Shown: in pieces, positions 43,693 through 52,526 of the stretch | Position numbering within the stretch: position 1 is the stretch's first letter | Layout: every line of letters begins with the position of its first letter | Assembly (NCBI RefSeq): GCF_003813905.1 | Contig: NZ_RPFJ01000001.1 | Span: forward strand, 1-64,000 | Direction: 5' to 3' | Length of the DNA: 64,000 bases | DNA from: Aureibaculum marinum | GTDB lineage: Bacteria; Bacteroidota; Bacteroidia; Flavobacteriales; Flavobacteriaceae | Translations under genes and position numbers: made by a program | The notes under the pieces: generated by a model | What the model was told of the DNA's origin: nothing | The model's input: the letters and a program-made list of their open reading frames with translations, nothing else | Database searches by the model: none

Positions 43693-46581
43693 ATGGAGAA
43701 AGTAAAGAATAATAAAGGTGTTTTAAAAAAGCTAGTAATCTGGATTATAGCTGTACTCGCTTTCATCACTATTAGTATGTTAGTAATCCCTTCTATTTTT
43801 AGCAATTTTATTTCTAACGAAATAAAAAAAGGCATTAATAATAGTTTAGAAACGGAACTACAATTTAATGGCTCTCAAATTTCTTTCTTTAATCATTTTC
43901 CTTCCTTAACTTTTTCTTTCGAAAATGTAAATTTAATTGGTTCTGCTGCTTTTAAAAAGGATACAATAATTTCAGCTCAAGAATTAGGTTTTGGTATTAA
44001 TGTTTTTAAACTTATTTTTTCGGATAGAATAGTTATTAACGAAACCTACATTACCCATTGCAATATAAATCTTATTAAAGATAAATTTGGCAAAACCAAC
44101 TACGACATATTTAAAGCTTCAGATACAACTACAGTAAAAGATAGTAGTGAAACTAATCTCAGATTAAATCTTAAACATTTATCTATTGATAACGCAAAAT
44201 TACGTTACCAAGATGCCGAAAATGGTTTAACAATAAATACAAGTGGTTTAAATTATAATGGACGTGGTGGATTAAAAAATGGCAAACTGAAATTAGGTTC
44301 TAAATTAGATATTGATAGTATAGATGTTGTTTTTGAAAATATTGACTATCTAAACGGAAAAAAACTTAAAGCAAAAGCTTTAACAGTATATGATACCGAA
44401 AATTTTGCCATTGCTCTAGATAAAAATACCATCTCCTTAAACAACCTAAACCTAAATTTCAATGGAAAACTAAATGTATTTGATGATGGTTTTGCTTACG
44501 ATTTACACTTTAATACAGAAAACGGAACGTTAGAAGATGTTGTTACTGCTCTTCCTCCAAACTATACCGAATGGGCAAAAGAAATGAGTCTAGATGGAGA
44601 TTTAGAGGCTACATTGAATTTAACTGGATATTCTGGAACAGTTCCTAAAGAGGTTGCTACAAACCATATAACTTTAGATGCAAACCTTTACGATGGCTCT
44701 ATAAAACATAAAAATGCTCCAGAAGCAGTAGAAAATCTATTTGTTAAACTAAAAGGCGATTTGAAAGAGAATTTTATTAATCTCAATATTGACAGCCTTA
44801 ACTTTACTCTGAATAATGATATTACTAGAGGTCATGCTTATATTAAAGGTATAATAGATTCTCTTTATGTTAAGTCAAACATTAAGTCTAATATAAATCT
44901 TAACATACTTAACAAAACCCTAAATTTACCACACCTAAAATTTACTGGTGTTTTAACAACCGATATTTATACAGATGGTATGTATTACCCACTTTCCGAA
45001 AAGCTACCAAAAACTAAAGGATTTTTTAAAGTAACTAATGGTTCTTTAAAAACAACTGGGCATGCTGAACCAATAAAAAACATTGAAATTGATGCCATAT
45101 TCGAAAATAAAGGATTAACCTACGAAACCTCATCTGTAATCGTTAATACACTAAACTTTTCGTTTCTCAATAACTCCTTTACTAGTTCTGGATCTTTTAA
45201 AAATTTTGAGAATCCTAATTATCAAATTAATGCTAACGGAAACATTGACTTTACATCTCTTAATCAAGTAATAGAATTACCTTTTCTATTTAAAAGAGGA
45301 CAGCTAACAGCAGATTTGAATTTAAAAGGACAACTTAATAATCCGTTAAATAAAAATACAAATAGTGGTATATTAAATGTTACGGACCTTGAAATTAATA
45401 CAGATTTATTACAATTTCCAGTTCTAATAAAAGAAGGTAAATTTTCTTTTTTAAATGAGAAAATGGTAATTTCAAAACTTCACACCAAACATCAATCTAC
45501 TGATGTTACTATGAATGGATATTTCCAAAACTATATTGATTACGCTTTAATGTCTAAAGGTATATTACGAGGTGATATTAATTTTAAATCTACAAAAATT
45601 GATATTGTCGAGTTTTTCCCAAAAGAAGAAACACAATCGAAAGATAGTACGGCTGTTAACTCAGTAATAACTGGAGTTATGCAGACTCCTAAAAACGTAG
45701 ATATAGCAACAAAAATAGAAATAGACACTCTAAAATACAATCGTTTAATTATTACAAAATTAAGAGGAAATCTTGGCTTAAAAGAACAAGGACTTTTTCT
45801 GAAAAATGGGAGCTTACAAATGGTTGATGGCTTCTCTAAACTGGAAGGGTTTTACCAACCGACAAGTCTTGAAAAAGCATTATTCTCTATAGATTTAAAA
45901 GCCAATGAACTCAACTTAAAAAAAGGGTACAACAGTATTGATTTATTTAAACAATTAGCACCTGCGGCTGAAAAAGCATCTGGTATTGTATCTGTAGATT
46001 ATAAACTAGCAGGAATTTTAAATAAAAATATGCTCCCTGTATTCCCTGACCTAAAAGGTAAAGGAACTTTAAAAGTACATAGCGTTCAATTTGATGGATA
46101 CAAATTAATGGGTAAAATATCTGAAAAATCTGGTTTTAACGCCTTACATGATCCTAAAATATCTGAAATTACTATTAAATCTTCCGTAAAGAACAATGTG
46201 TTAACCATAGATCGTTTTAAATTTAAAATACGACCATTTAATTTAAGAGCTGAAGGCCAAACTACATTAGATGGAGAGCTAAGTATTAAAATGCGAATAG
46301 GTTTACCTCCATTAGGTATTATTGGTATTCCAGTGGTAGTAAAAGGAAATAGTGAAGATTTAGATATCAAACTAGGTACAAAATCGCCTGACCTAAACTC
46401 TTTAGAAGATATTGATGAGAGTTACTCCAAAGAAGATTTATTACGAATGTCAATACTAAAAGATTCAATTCGAGAAGGTATGTCAGTTGAAGAGATTACC
46501 AGCATACAAGAGAAAATTGAAAACATACAATTAGACTCTTTAAACGTAAAATCAATAGACAGTCTAAAAATGAATCACTAA
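43693..46581 (+). CDS. AsmA-family protein
   Basis: A 962-residue protein with an N-terminal membrane anchor (KLVIWIIAVLAFITISMLVI, about residues 12-31), followed by a long periplasmic beta-rich chain. The first part is AsmA-like (FFNHFPSLTFSFENVNLIGS at about 64-83). The C-terminal AsmA-like domain is also recognisable, including LKGKGTLKVHSVQFDGYKLM and IGLPPLGIIGIPVVVKG. AsmA-like proteins are bridge-forming lipid transfer proteins between inner and outer membranes in the family; the length and layout fit. A short acidic tail (DIDESYSKEDLLRMSILKDS) ends it. Single gene, followed by the regulated region that starts the LytTR-type cluster. Confidence 0.88.
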   Translation: MEKVKNNKGVLKKLVIWIIAVLAFITISMLVIPSIFSNFISNEIKKGINNSLETELQFNGSQISFFNHFPSLTFSFENVNLIGSAAFKKDTIISAQELGFGINVFKLIFSDRIVINETYITHCNINLIKDKFGKTNYDIFKASDTTTVKDSSETNLRLNLKHLSIDNAKLRYQDAENGLTINTSGLNYNGRGGLKNGKLKLGSKLDIDSIDVVFENIDYLNGKKLKAKALTVYDTENFAIALDKNTISLNNLNLNFNGKLNVFDDGFAYDLHFNTENGTLEDVVTALPPNYTEWAKEMSLDGDLEATLNLTGYSGTVPKEVATNHITLDANLYDGSIKHKNAPEAVENLFVKLKGDLKENFINLNIDSLNFTLNNDITRGHAYIKGIIDSLYVKSNIKSNINLNILNKTLNLPHLKFTGVLTTDIYTDGMYYPLSEKLPKTKGFFKVTNGSLKTTGHAEPIKNIEIDAIFENKGLTYETSSVIVNTLNFSFLNNSFTSSGSFKNFENPNYQINANGNIDFTSLNQVIELPFLFKRGQLTADLNLKGQLNNPLNKNTNSGILNVTDLEINTDLLQFPVLIKEGKFSFLNEKMVISKLHTKHQSTDVTMNGYFQNYIDYALMSKGILRGDINFKSTKIDIVEFFPKEETQSKDSTAVNSVITGVMQTPKNVDIATKIEIDTLKYNRLIITKLRGNLGLKEQGLFLKNGSLQMVDGFSKLEGFYQPTSLEKALFSIDLKANELNLKKGYNSIDLFKQLAPAAEKASGIVSVDYKLAGILNKNMLPVFPDLKGKGTLKVHSVQFDGYKLMGKISEKSGFNALHDPKISEITIKSSVKNNVLTIDRFKFKIRPFNLRAEGQTTLDGELSIKMRIGLPPLGIIGIPVVVKGNSEDLDIKLGTKSPDLNSLEDIDESYSKEDLLRMSILKDSIREGMSVEEITSIQEKIENIQLDSLNVKSIDSLKMNH

Positions 46582-46685
46582 ACATACTGGTTTAAATAAA
46601 GGAAATAGAACATACACTATTTTTTCTACAAGCCTATCTTTACTGTGGTAAATAAAAAACACTAATTTAATTGACACCCTACTTT

Positions 46686-46748
46686 GTAGACAAAATCTCC
46701 CCAAACGTAGATTTTAATTTTTTACAATAGCCTGATGTTATTTCTTTG
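46686..46748 (+). promoter_or_regulatory. LytTR-type promoter A (EF-hand gene)
   Basis: Two direct half-sites GTAGACAAAA (46686) and AACGTAGATTTTAATTT (core GTAGA at 46707) start 21 bp apart. The TTTG of a -7-like box (46745-46748, TTTCTTTG) starts 38 bp after the second core. Promoters B and C have the same distances. The half-site resembles the published LytTR target [TA][AC][CA]GTTN[AG][TG]. Confidence 0.7.
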
Positions 46749-46772
46749 TGTCATAACTTAAAACATAAAAAA

Positions 46773-47054
46773 ATGAAAGCATTAAAAACAAGTATTATAG
46801 TAGCATTATTCTCTTTAGTATTTACAGGTATTAGTTATGGTCAATCTTCTGAAAGAGGAGGAAAAAAAGAACGACCAACTTTTGCAAAACTATTAGAAGA
46901 AATGGACGCCAATGAAGATGGTAAATTGTCTGAATCAGAAGTAAAAGGACCTTTAAAAGAAAATTTCTCAAAGATTGACACTGATGAAGATGGTTTTATC
47001 TCTGAAAAAGAATTTGAAAATGCTCCTAAACCAGAAAGAAAAAAAAGACAATAA
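46773..47054 (+). CDS. Exported EF-hand protein (two calcium loops)
   Basis: A 93-residue exported protein starting at the ATG at 46773 (MKALKTSIIVALFSLVFTGI), with signal peptidase I cleavage near SYG-QSS. The mature part has two canonical 12-residue EF loops, DANEDGKLSESE and DTDEDGFISEKE, with Asp/Asn/Asp at 1, 3, 5 and Glu at 12. The frame could start 27 bp earlier but without a sensible signal sequence. It is monocistronic between a LytTR-type promoter and a strong terminator. Together with the four-loop protein at 51187 it suggests calcium binding outside the cytoplasm; its partner is unknown. Confidence 0.85.
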   Translation: MKALKTSIIVALFSLVFTGISYGQSSERGGKKERPTFAKLLEEMDANEDGKLSESEVKGPLKENFSKIDTDEDGFISEKEFENAPKPERKKRQ

Positions 47055-47082
47055 TAGTTAATTAAAGTAGTTGAGTTAGTTT

Positions 47083-47116
47083 AAAAAGATCGGTCTTTAT
47101 CAAGACCGATCTTTTT
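47083..47116 (+). terminator. Terminator of the small EF-hand gene
   Basis: AAAAAGATCGGTCTT (47083-47097) pairs perfectly with AAGACCGATCTTTTT (47102-47116), ending in a T-run. Confidence 0.9.
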
Positions 47117-47189
47117 ATTTAACAACAGCTTTTAACAAATTTAAAATCAACAAATTCACCCAATAATTATTTACAAAATTTGTCAATAC

Positions 47190-47252
47190 ATAGACAAAGG
47201 TTACAAGAACGTTGATTTTAATTTCAAACAAAAATAATTCATCATTACTTTG
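47190..47252 (+). promoter_or_regulatory. LytTR-type promoter B (DUF1566 lipoprotein gene)
   Basis: Half-sites ACATAGACAAA (core at 47190) and AACGTTGATTTTAATTT (core at 47211) start 21 bp apart; TTACTTTG follows with its TTTG at 47249, 38 bp after the second core. AACGTTGAT fits the LytTR consensus at every position. Confidence 0.75.
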
Positions 47253-47273
47253 TCTCAACTAAAATAGTTAACA

Positions 47274-48560
47274 ATGAAAAAAGCAATATTTAAAATTATA
47301 ATTGTACTAATTTCGATAGTCACTTTAGTTAGTTGTAAAAACATTAATACTACGAAAGTTCAAAGCTCCATATCAGACCAACAACCAGAGCAAACTAATT
47401 TTGTGCAAGTTGCTACGGGACAAACCACTTTATATGATGGCGACGGCAACATACGCTCAACGATTAATGAAGGTGCCCCATTTTATGGTCAAGATGCCAA
47501 TTATTTAAAAGGTCAAAAAATGGATTTTAAAAAAAATAATAATGGTACTGTTACTGATTTAAATACAAGACTAATGTGGCAAGAAATTCCATCCTCAGAA
47601 GGATTTAATTGGGAAGATGCAAACGAGTATTGCGAAAATTTAGAACTAGGAGGATATAATGATTGGCGAATGCCAACTGCAAAAGAATTGTATTCAATTA
47701 GTGATTTTAGTTCTGGATGGCCTTATTTAGACACCAATTATTTTTCTCTTGTAAATAATGATTATGTAGATAAAAGCGAACAATATTGGTCTAGTAATAA
47801 ATATGTTGGTTATACTGAAGAAGGACATTATAATGCTGCTTTTGGTGTCAATCATGCTACAGGACATATAAAAGCTTATGCCGCTGCAGCTCCCGATGGT
47901 AAAGAAGGACACCAAGGGCCACCACCAAGCCATCAAGCACCTCCAGGACAAAAATTATCCGAAGGAAAACAATCTCCTCATCAAGAAGATAAACCCATAG
48001 GTAATCCAATGCTAAAACATATACGTGCTGTACGTGGCAATACTTACGGAATTAATGATTTTATCGATAATAATGATAAAACAATTACGGATAAAGCAAC
48101 TGGACTAATGTGGGCAAAAAACGATAATGGTAAAGGGTTAGATTGGGAAAATGCTTTAGCTTATGCTGAAAATTCAGAATTAGCAGGCTATTCTGATTGG
48201 CGATTACCAAATGTAAAAGAGTTACAAGGCATTGTAGATTATTCTTATGCACCTAATGCAAAAGATTCTACTAAGATTGGTCCAGCAATTGATCCAATAT
48301 TTAATTGTACACCAATTACAAATGAAGCTGGTGATTCCGATTATGGGTATTATTGGACCAGTACCTCAGCACATTTTAGAAGTGGAGAACCTTATTTTTA
48401 TGCTTGGTACGTTGCCTTTGGTAGAGCAGTAAATGGAGAAGGTAAAGATTTTCATGGTGCAGGTTCCGTAAGGTTTGACACTAAATTCGAAGGTGGTAAT
48501 TTAGGAGAAGGTGGTGAACGTTATTATAATTATGTACGATTGGTAAGAAATATAGACTAG
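47274..48560 (+). CDS. Lipoprotein with two DUF1566 (Lcl C-terminal-type) domains
   Basis: A 428-residue lipoprotein (signal ISIVTLVS before Cys21). Two tandem DUF1566 units follow. The first has DLNTRLMWQEIPSSEGFNWE and LGGYNDWRMPTAKELYS (about 88-137), the second DKATGLMWAKNDNGKGLDWE and LAGYSDWRLPNVKELQG (about 270-320), each with YYWTSS/YWSSN-type strands. Between them lies a His/Pro/Gln-rich insert (about 203-245) with GHQGPPPSHQAPPGQK, which could bind metal. DUF1566 domains occur in bacterial adhesin-like surface proteins such as Lcl of Legionella. The gene follows LytTR-type promoter B and is probably cotranscribed with the DUF6090 gene. Confidence 0.85.
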   Translation: MKKAIFKIIIVLISIVTLVSCKNINTTKVQSSISDQQPEQTNFVQVATGQTTLYDGDGNIRSTINEGAPFYGQDANYLKGQKMDFKKNNNGTVTDLNTRLMWQEIPSSEGFNWEDANEYCENLELGGYNDWRMPTAKELYSISDFSSGWPYLDTNYFSLVNNDYVDKSEQYWSSNKYVGYTEEGHYNAAFGVNHATGHIKAYAAAAPDGKEGHQGPPPSHQAPPGQKLSEGKQSPHQEDKPIGNPMLKHIRAVRGNTYGINDFIDNNDKTITDKATGLMWAKNDNGKGLDWENALAYAENSELAGYSDWRLPNVKELQGIVDYSYAPNAKDSTKIGPAIDPIFNCTPITNEAGDSDYGYYWTSTSAHFRSGEPYFYAWYVAFGRAVNGEGKDFHGAGSVRFDTKFEGGNLGEGGERYYNYVRLVRNID

Positions 48561-48592
48561 TATAATTACACTGTTAACCAACAACAATTAAG

Positions 48593-49336
48593 GTGAGATT
48601 ATTCCATAAAATTAAAAGAAATTCATTGAATTTAGGAAAAATAAAAAGTTATCTAGTATATGCTTTTGGAGAAGTAATTTTAATATCTATTGGTGTTTTA
48701 ATTGCATGGAAAATAAATAATATAAATGAAATTTATAAAAGCAAAGCTGTAGAATTAAAAATCTATACAACCTTAAATGAAGAATTAGATACCAATCTCA
48801 AAGTTATTGATACTGCCATTGCTAAATACACAGAAGATATTGAAAAAATGCAAAGAACGCTGAATTATATCAGTATATCCTCAAATAAATTATCACAAGG
48901 TGCTAAAGACACCATTATAAATACCCACTTTAGAACCACTAATTTTTTAGACGGAGCTATAAGTTCTGTAGTGAATACAAAATTTGATTTGCTAGAAAGT
49001 GATTTACTTAAAAATTTACTTATTGCTTATCCTAACGATATAGAATCATTTAAAATACAAGAATCTATTATAAAAAATATTGTAACTAATAGGATTCAGC
49101 CCGTGCTAGAAAAACACCTATCATTAACCGATATTCTAGTTATGCAAAACACAAAATACAATAAAATAAAGACCGTAGGAGAAAAATCTAATTATCAGAA
49201 ATTATTAAAAAGTAGAGAATACCAAAATAGCATTATTGATAGGTTGGTTCAATCTGAAAAGTTATTAGATATTGCAAATAATTTGAGAAAAAAAACATTA
49301 GTTATATCTATCAATCTTAATCAAGAATTAAGTTGA
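48593..49336 (+). CDS. DUF6090 family membrane protein
   Basis: A 247-residue protein beginning with a GTG (48593; MRLFHKIKRNSLNLGKIKSY). The family start is a short basic region, then a single membrane helix LVYAFGEVILISIGVLIAWK (about 21-40), then a long alpha-helical soluble domain. This matches DUF6090, small flavobacterial inner-membrane proteins of unknown role that often occur in runs of paralogues. It is 32 bp after the DUF1566 lipoprotein gene and before a clear terminator, so it shares that LytTR-type unit. Confidence 0.8.
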   Translation: MRLFHKIKRNSLNLGKIKSYLVYAFGEVILISIGVLIAWKINNINEIYKSKAVELKIYTTLNEELDTNLKVIDTAIAKYTEDIEKMQRTLNYISISSNKLSQGAKDTIINTHFRTTNFLDGAISSVVNTKFDLLESDLLKNLLIAYPNDIESFKIQESIIKNIVTNRIQPVLEKHLSLTDILVMQNTKYNKIKTVGEKSNYQKLLKSREYQNSIIDRLVQSEKLLDIANNLRKKTLVISINLNQELS

Positions 49337-49392
49337 TAAATTATTACATTTTATAAATAAGTTTTCATTTGAGTTTAGTTAGTTAGTTGTAT

Positions 49393-49422
49393 AAGGATTG
49401 GTCTTTATTTAGATCAATCCTT
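49393..49422 (+). terminator. Terminator after the DUF6090 gene
   Basis: AAGGATTGGTCT (49393-49404) pairs with AGATCAATCCTT (49411-49422), one G-U pair, followed by a short T-run. The rest of the 49337-49657 gap holds LytTR-type promoter C and otherwise no gene. Confidence 0.8.
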
Positions 49423-49495
49423 TTACTTTAAATACTGATTTCCACAGCTTTTCTATATCCATTATAACCTCTTTATTTAGAAAATCATCCTTTTC

Positions 49496-49558
49496 GTAGA
49501 TTATAATTCAATAAACATAGATTATAATTTTAAACATTAATAACATCACCTTAATTTG
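49496..49558 (+). promoter_or_regulatory. LytTR-type promoter C (CotH operon)
   Basis: Half-sites TTCGTAGATTATAATT (core at 49496) and AACATAGATTATAATTT (core at 49517) are near-identical direct repeats 21 bp apart. TTAATTTG follows with its TTTG at 49555, again 38 bp after the second core. The CotH ATG lies 100 bp further on, leaving a long leader. Confidence 0.75.
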
Positions 49559-49657
49559 TATGAACAAACCGACATTAATAAGCAAGTTTTTTGTTCTTTA
49601 TAGCGGTTGTATTATATCTTTTTTTTAAAAATATCAACTGAAGTAAAATAAAAAATC

Positions 49658-51079
49658 ATGAATACAACAAATTTAAAAATTAAACCATTTATCTATCTAT
49701 TATTCTTCACTTCTTTATTTCTTGTGAGCTGTTCAGACGATGATAAAACATCTGAAATAATAACAGATACAGAAGTAGAACTTGATGATCTGGATTTTGA
49801 ACCTACAGATTGGACTACCGAAACGCATAGTAACGATGCAGAACCAAATTTTGATGAAGTATTTGATGATTCACAAGTAAAAAGATTAGATTTTGTAATC
49901 TCAGAAAACAACTGGAACGCCATGCTAGCTGATATGACAAACCTTTATGGTTCTTTTGGAGTAAATGGTCATGGAGGTAATGGATTAAGTGATATTGATG
50001 AAGATCCAATTTTTGTTCCTGGAGATGTTTTTTATAATGGCAAACAATGGTACAAAGTAGGATTACGTTTTAAAGGAAATTCTAGTTTACAAACAAGTTG
50101 GCAACAAGGAATTTTAAAATTAGCTTTTAAACTTGATTTTGATGAGTTTGAAGATGATTATCCTCAAATAAAAAATCAACGTTTTTATGGATTTAAAAAA
50201 TTGAGCTTAAAAAATAATTATAACGATCAATCTTTTTTAAGAGAAAAAGTTGCCGCAGATGTTTTTAAAAATGCTGGTCTTGCTGTTTCTCATACTGCTT
50301 TTTACACTCTTTATGTAGATCATGGTGATGGTCCAGAGTATTTTGGATTATACACACTTGTAGAAGAGGTAGACGACACGTTAATTGATACTCAATTTTC
50401 AAGTGATGATGGAAATTTATATAAACCTGAAGATTATGGAGCTAGTTTTGCAGAAGGTACTTTTAACGAAGAAGGATTTGATAAAAAAACAAATGAAGAC
50501 GAAGCTGATTGGTCTGATATTCAAGCCTTATTTAGTGCCTTACATGCAGATACAAGAACAACAGATCCAACTGCTTGGAGAGCAGGCTTAGATGCCGTAT
50601 TAGACACTGATGTGTTTTTACATTACTTAGCTGTAAACACCGTTATTCAAAATTGGGATACTTATGGAATAATGCCTCATAATTATTATTTATACAATAA
50701 CCCTGACAACAATTTATTAACTTGGATACCTTGGGATCATAATGAAGCTCTAGAAAGCGGAAAAATGCAAGGAGCTTTGAATCTAGATTTTTCAAACCTT
50801 TCTGAAGACTGGCCATTAATATCTTACTTGTATGCCGACGAGGTTTACAAAGCTAAATATGATAACTATGTTGAAGAAACTATTAATGGTCCTTTTAATC
50901 CAACAACAATGCAAAGCACTTATGATTCTTATGCTAGTTTAATTGAGTCTTCAGCTGTAGCAGAGGTTCCTGGATACACCTTTTTAAATACTAGTAATGA
51001 TTTTCAACGAGCAATTTCAACTTTAAAATCACATGCTACTAGTAGAGCCAATGCTGTAAGTAATTATTTAAACAATTAA
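49658..51079 (+). CDS. CotH-family secreted protein kinase homologue, lipoprotein
   Basis: A 473-residue lipoprotein (LFLVS before Cys, then an acidic SDDDK run as in flavobacterial surface lipoproteins). The CotH domain spans about 75-470. Its conserved blocks are present: YKVGLRFKGNSSLQ (about 129-142), FKKLSLKNNYNDQSFLREKV, YFGLYTLVEEVDDTL and FLHYLAVNTVIQNWDTYG. The acidic active-site segment is HNYYLYNN then TWIPWDHNEAL. Bacterial CotH proteins are atypical, Fam20-like kinases in the characterised spore-coat case. Residues usually needed (the NWD and PWD aspartates, the basic KGNSS/LKN segments) are kept, so activity is plausible. First gene of an operon with EF-hand, YHYH, YwqK-like and SCO genes. 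Confidence 0.88.
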   Translation: MNTTNLKIKPFIYLLFFTSLFLVSCSDDDKTSEIITDTEVELDDLDFEPTDWTTETHSNDAEPNFDEVFDDSQVKRLDFVISENNWNAMLADMTNLYGSFGVNGHGGNGLSDIDEDPIFVPGDVFYNGKQWYKVGLRFKGNSSLQTSWQQGILKLAFKLDFDEFEDDYPQIKNQRFYGFKKLSLKNNYNDQSFLREKVAADVFKNAGLAVSHTAFYTLYVDHGDGPEYFGLYTLVEEVDDTLIDTQFSSDDGNLYKPEDYGASFAEGTFNEEGFDKKTNEDEADWSDIQALFSALHADTRTTDPTAWRAGLDAVLDTDVFLHYLAVNTVIQNWDTYGIMPHNYYLYNNPDNNLLTWIPWDHNEALESGKMQGALNLDFSNLSEDWPLISYLYADEVYKAKYDNYVEETINGPFNPTTMQSTYDSYASLIESSAVAEVPGYTFLNTSNDFQRAISTLKSHATSRANAVSNYLNN

Positions 51080-51106
51080 TTGAATATTCATTTTAAGTTA
51101 TATATC

Positions 51107-51140
51107 ATAAAAGCTTTGTAGGTGATTGCGAAGCTTTTAT
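51107..51140 (+). terminator. Hairpin between the CotH and EF-hand genes
   Basis: ATAAAAGCTT (51107-51116) pairs with AAGCTTTTAT (51131-51140) around a 14-base loop, followed by TTTT. It may attenuate rather than end the transcript, since no separate promoter for the next gene is evident in the 47 bp left. Confidence 0.55.
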
Positions 51141-51186
51141 TTTCCTTTAAAAAGTTTAAATAAACCACCATTAAAAACAACAATAA

Positions 51187-51699
51187 ATGAAAAATAAAAA
51201 CCAAAAATTAGCAATTTCCATATTCTTATTTCTCTTATGTTTTGGAGTTTTTGCTCAACGTCCTGGAGAGCAAGGTAGAAGATCAAATGGACAAGGAGGA
51301 AAACCTGATGCTTCTCAAATTTTATCAAAATTGGACACAAATAGTGATAATAAAATTGATATTGATGAAGCCTCTAAAGATCAAAGAAGTAAAATCTCTC
51401 AAGATTTTGACACCATAGACACTAATGATGATCAATATATTGATTTAGCAGAATTAGAAGCGTCGCTAAACAGAAAAAATAGACCTAAAGAAAATTCTGC
51501 TGAGCAAATCATAAAAGAAGTTGATGATAATGCAGATGGAAAGCTAAATACCTTAGAAATAGCTGCAAAAGAGAAGCTCTTACTAACCAATAATTTTGAT
51601 GAAATTGACACGAATGATGACAACGAAATTGACTTAGAAGAATTAAAAGCTTTCTTAAAAAAATCAGACACAAAAAAACTAAAAAAAAAGAAAAGGTAA
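51187..51699 (+). CDS. Exported EF-hand protein with four calcium loops
   Basis: A 170-residue exported protein with signal LAISIFLFLLCFGVFA cleaved before QRPGEQ. Four canonical EF loops occur in two pairs: DTNSDNKIDIDE, DTNDDQYIDLAE, DDNADGKLNTLE and DTNDDNEIDLEE. All have acidic or Asn ligands at 1, 3, 5, 9 and Glu at 12; three of the four lack the usual Gly at position 6. A poly-lysine tail (DTKKLKKKKR) ends the chain. Like the two-loop protein at 46773 it begins its mature part with a Gly/Arg-rich stretch. Located directly behind CotH, it could be a calcium sensor or a substrate of the kinase; both are inference. Confidence 0.88.
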   Translation: MKNKNQKLAISIFLFLLCFGVFAQRPGEQGRRSNGQGGKPDASQILSKLDTNSDNKIDIDEASKDQRSKISQDFDTIDTNDDQYIDLAELEASLNRKNRPKENSAEQIIKEVDDNADGKLNTLEIAAKEKLLLTNNFDEIDTNDDNEIDLEELKAFLKKSDTKKLKKKKR

Positions 51700-51769
51700 A
51701 ACAATTAGAAATTAATCTAATATACACCTCTAATTTATAAAATAAAAAGCATTTAAATAATAACTAAAT

Positions 51770-52525
51770 ATGAAAAACATTTTAAAAATATCCCTAACAA
51801 TTATAACTACATTAATATTGATAATATTTATGGCATGTACTAATAATGACGAGGTAAACGGAGAGTCTTCTGATGAAGCATTAACCATATTACCATCAGA
51901 ATTTGAAGCCTTTAATTCGGATGCTGTAAGTGCATATTTATCCGATGGAGGTACAACTATAACAATTGAAACTACAGGGTTACCAAATCATAAAACAGTC
52001 TACTGGGGAGAAGGAAATAAACTATATATGGACGAGCCTAATGTAGAAGTTACTCCATCAATTATGTCTAGTAATAATAATGCCGTAACAATAACAGTTG
52101 ATGCTGTACCTAATTTAGATGGTAAAACCGTATCAACACAATTAAACACTATTGGTATTGCTGTAAGTGGAGCCTCAATTTTTAATGACTCAGAAGGTAA
52201 TGGACCGTTAAGTCAAGCCGCTGCCAGTTTAGATTGGACTGGTGCACATATTGGACCTGGTGTATATCACTATCATTTAGAACCTGTAGCTTTTAGTGAT
52301 GATGACGACAAACTTATTGGTATTTTATTAGATGGTGTTTTTATTTATGGCAGAAAGTGCTATTCAACTGGTACTTACCCAACAGATTTAGATAGTTCTG
52401 GCGGACATACAACAACCACACAATATACAGATGGTGTTGAACAATATCATTATCATATAATTAATGAATTGTATTCAAATACTGACTCTTATATTTTATT
52501 CGCAGGTCCATATCAAGGTTTTTAA
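51770..52525 (+). CDS. YHYH-domain lipoprotein
   Basis: A 251-residue lipoprotein (ILIIFMA before Cys, then TNNDEVNGES). The YHYH domain is recognised by GPGVYHYHLEP (about residue 162-172), LIGILLDGVFIYGRK, LDSSGGHTTTTQYTDG and a second VEQYHYHI near the end. Paired His-Tyr-His motifs suggest metal binding; function of the family is not established. It is followed by the YwqK-like gene one base after its stop, and by a SCO copper chaperone, which makes copper a reasonable guess. Part of the CotH operon. Confidence 0.88.
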   Translation: MKNILKISLTIITTLILIIFMACTNNDEVNGESSDEALTILPSEFEAFNSDAVSAYLSDGGTTITIETTGLPNHKTVYWGEGNKLYMDEPNVEVTPSIMSSNNNAVTITVDAVPNLDGKTVSTQLNTIGIAVSGASIFNDSEGNGPLSQAAASLDWTGAHIGPGVYHYHLEPVAFSDDDDKLIGILLDGVFIYGRKCYSTGTYPTDLDSSGGHTTTTQYTDGVEQYHYHIINELYSNTDSYILFAGPYQGF

Positions 52526-52526
52526 T

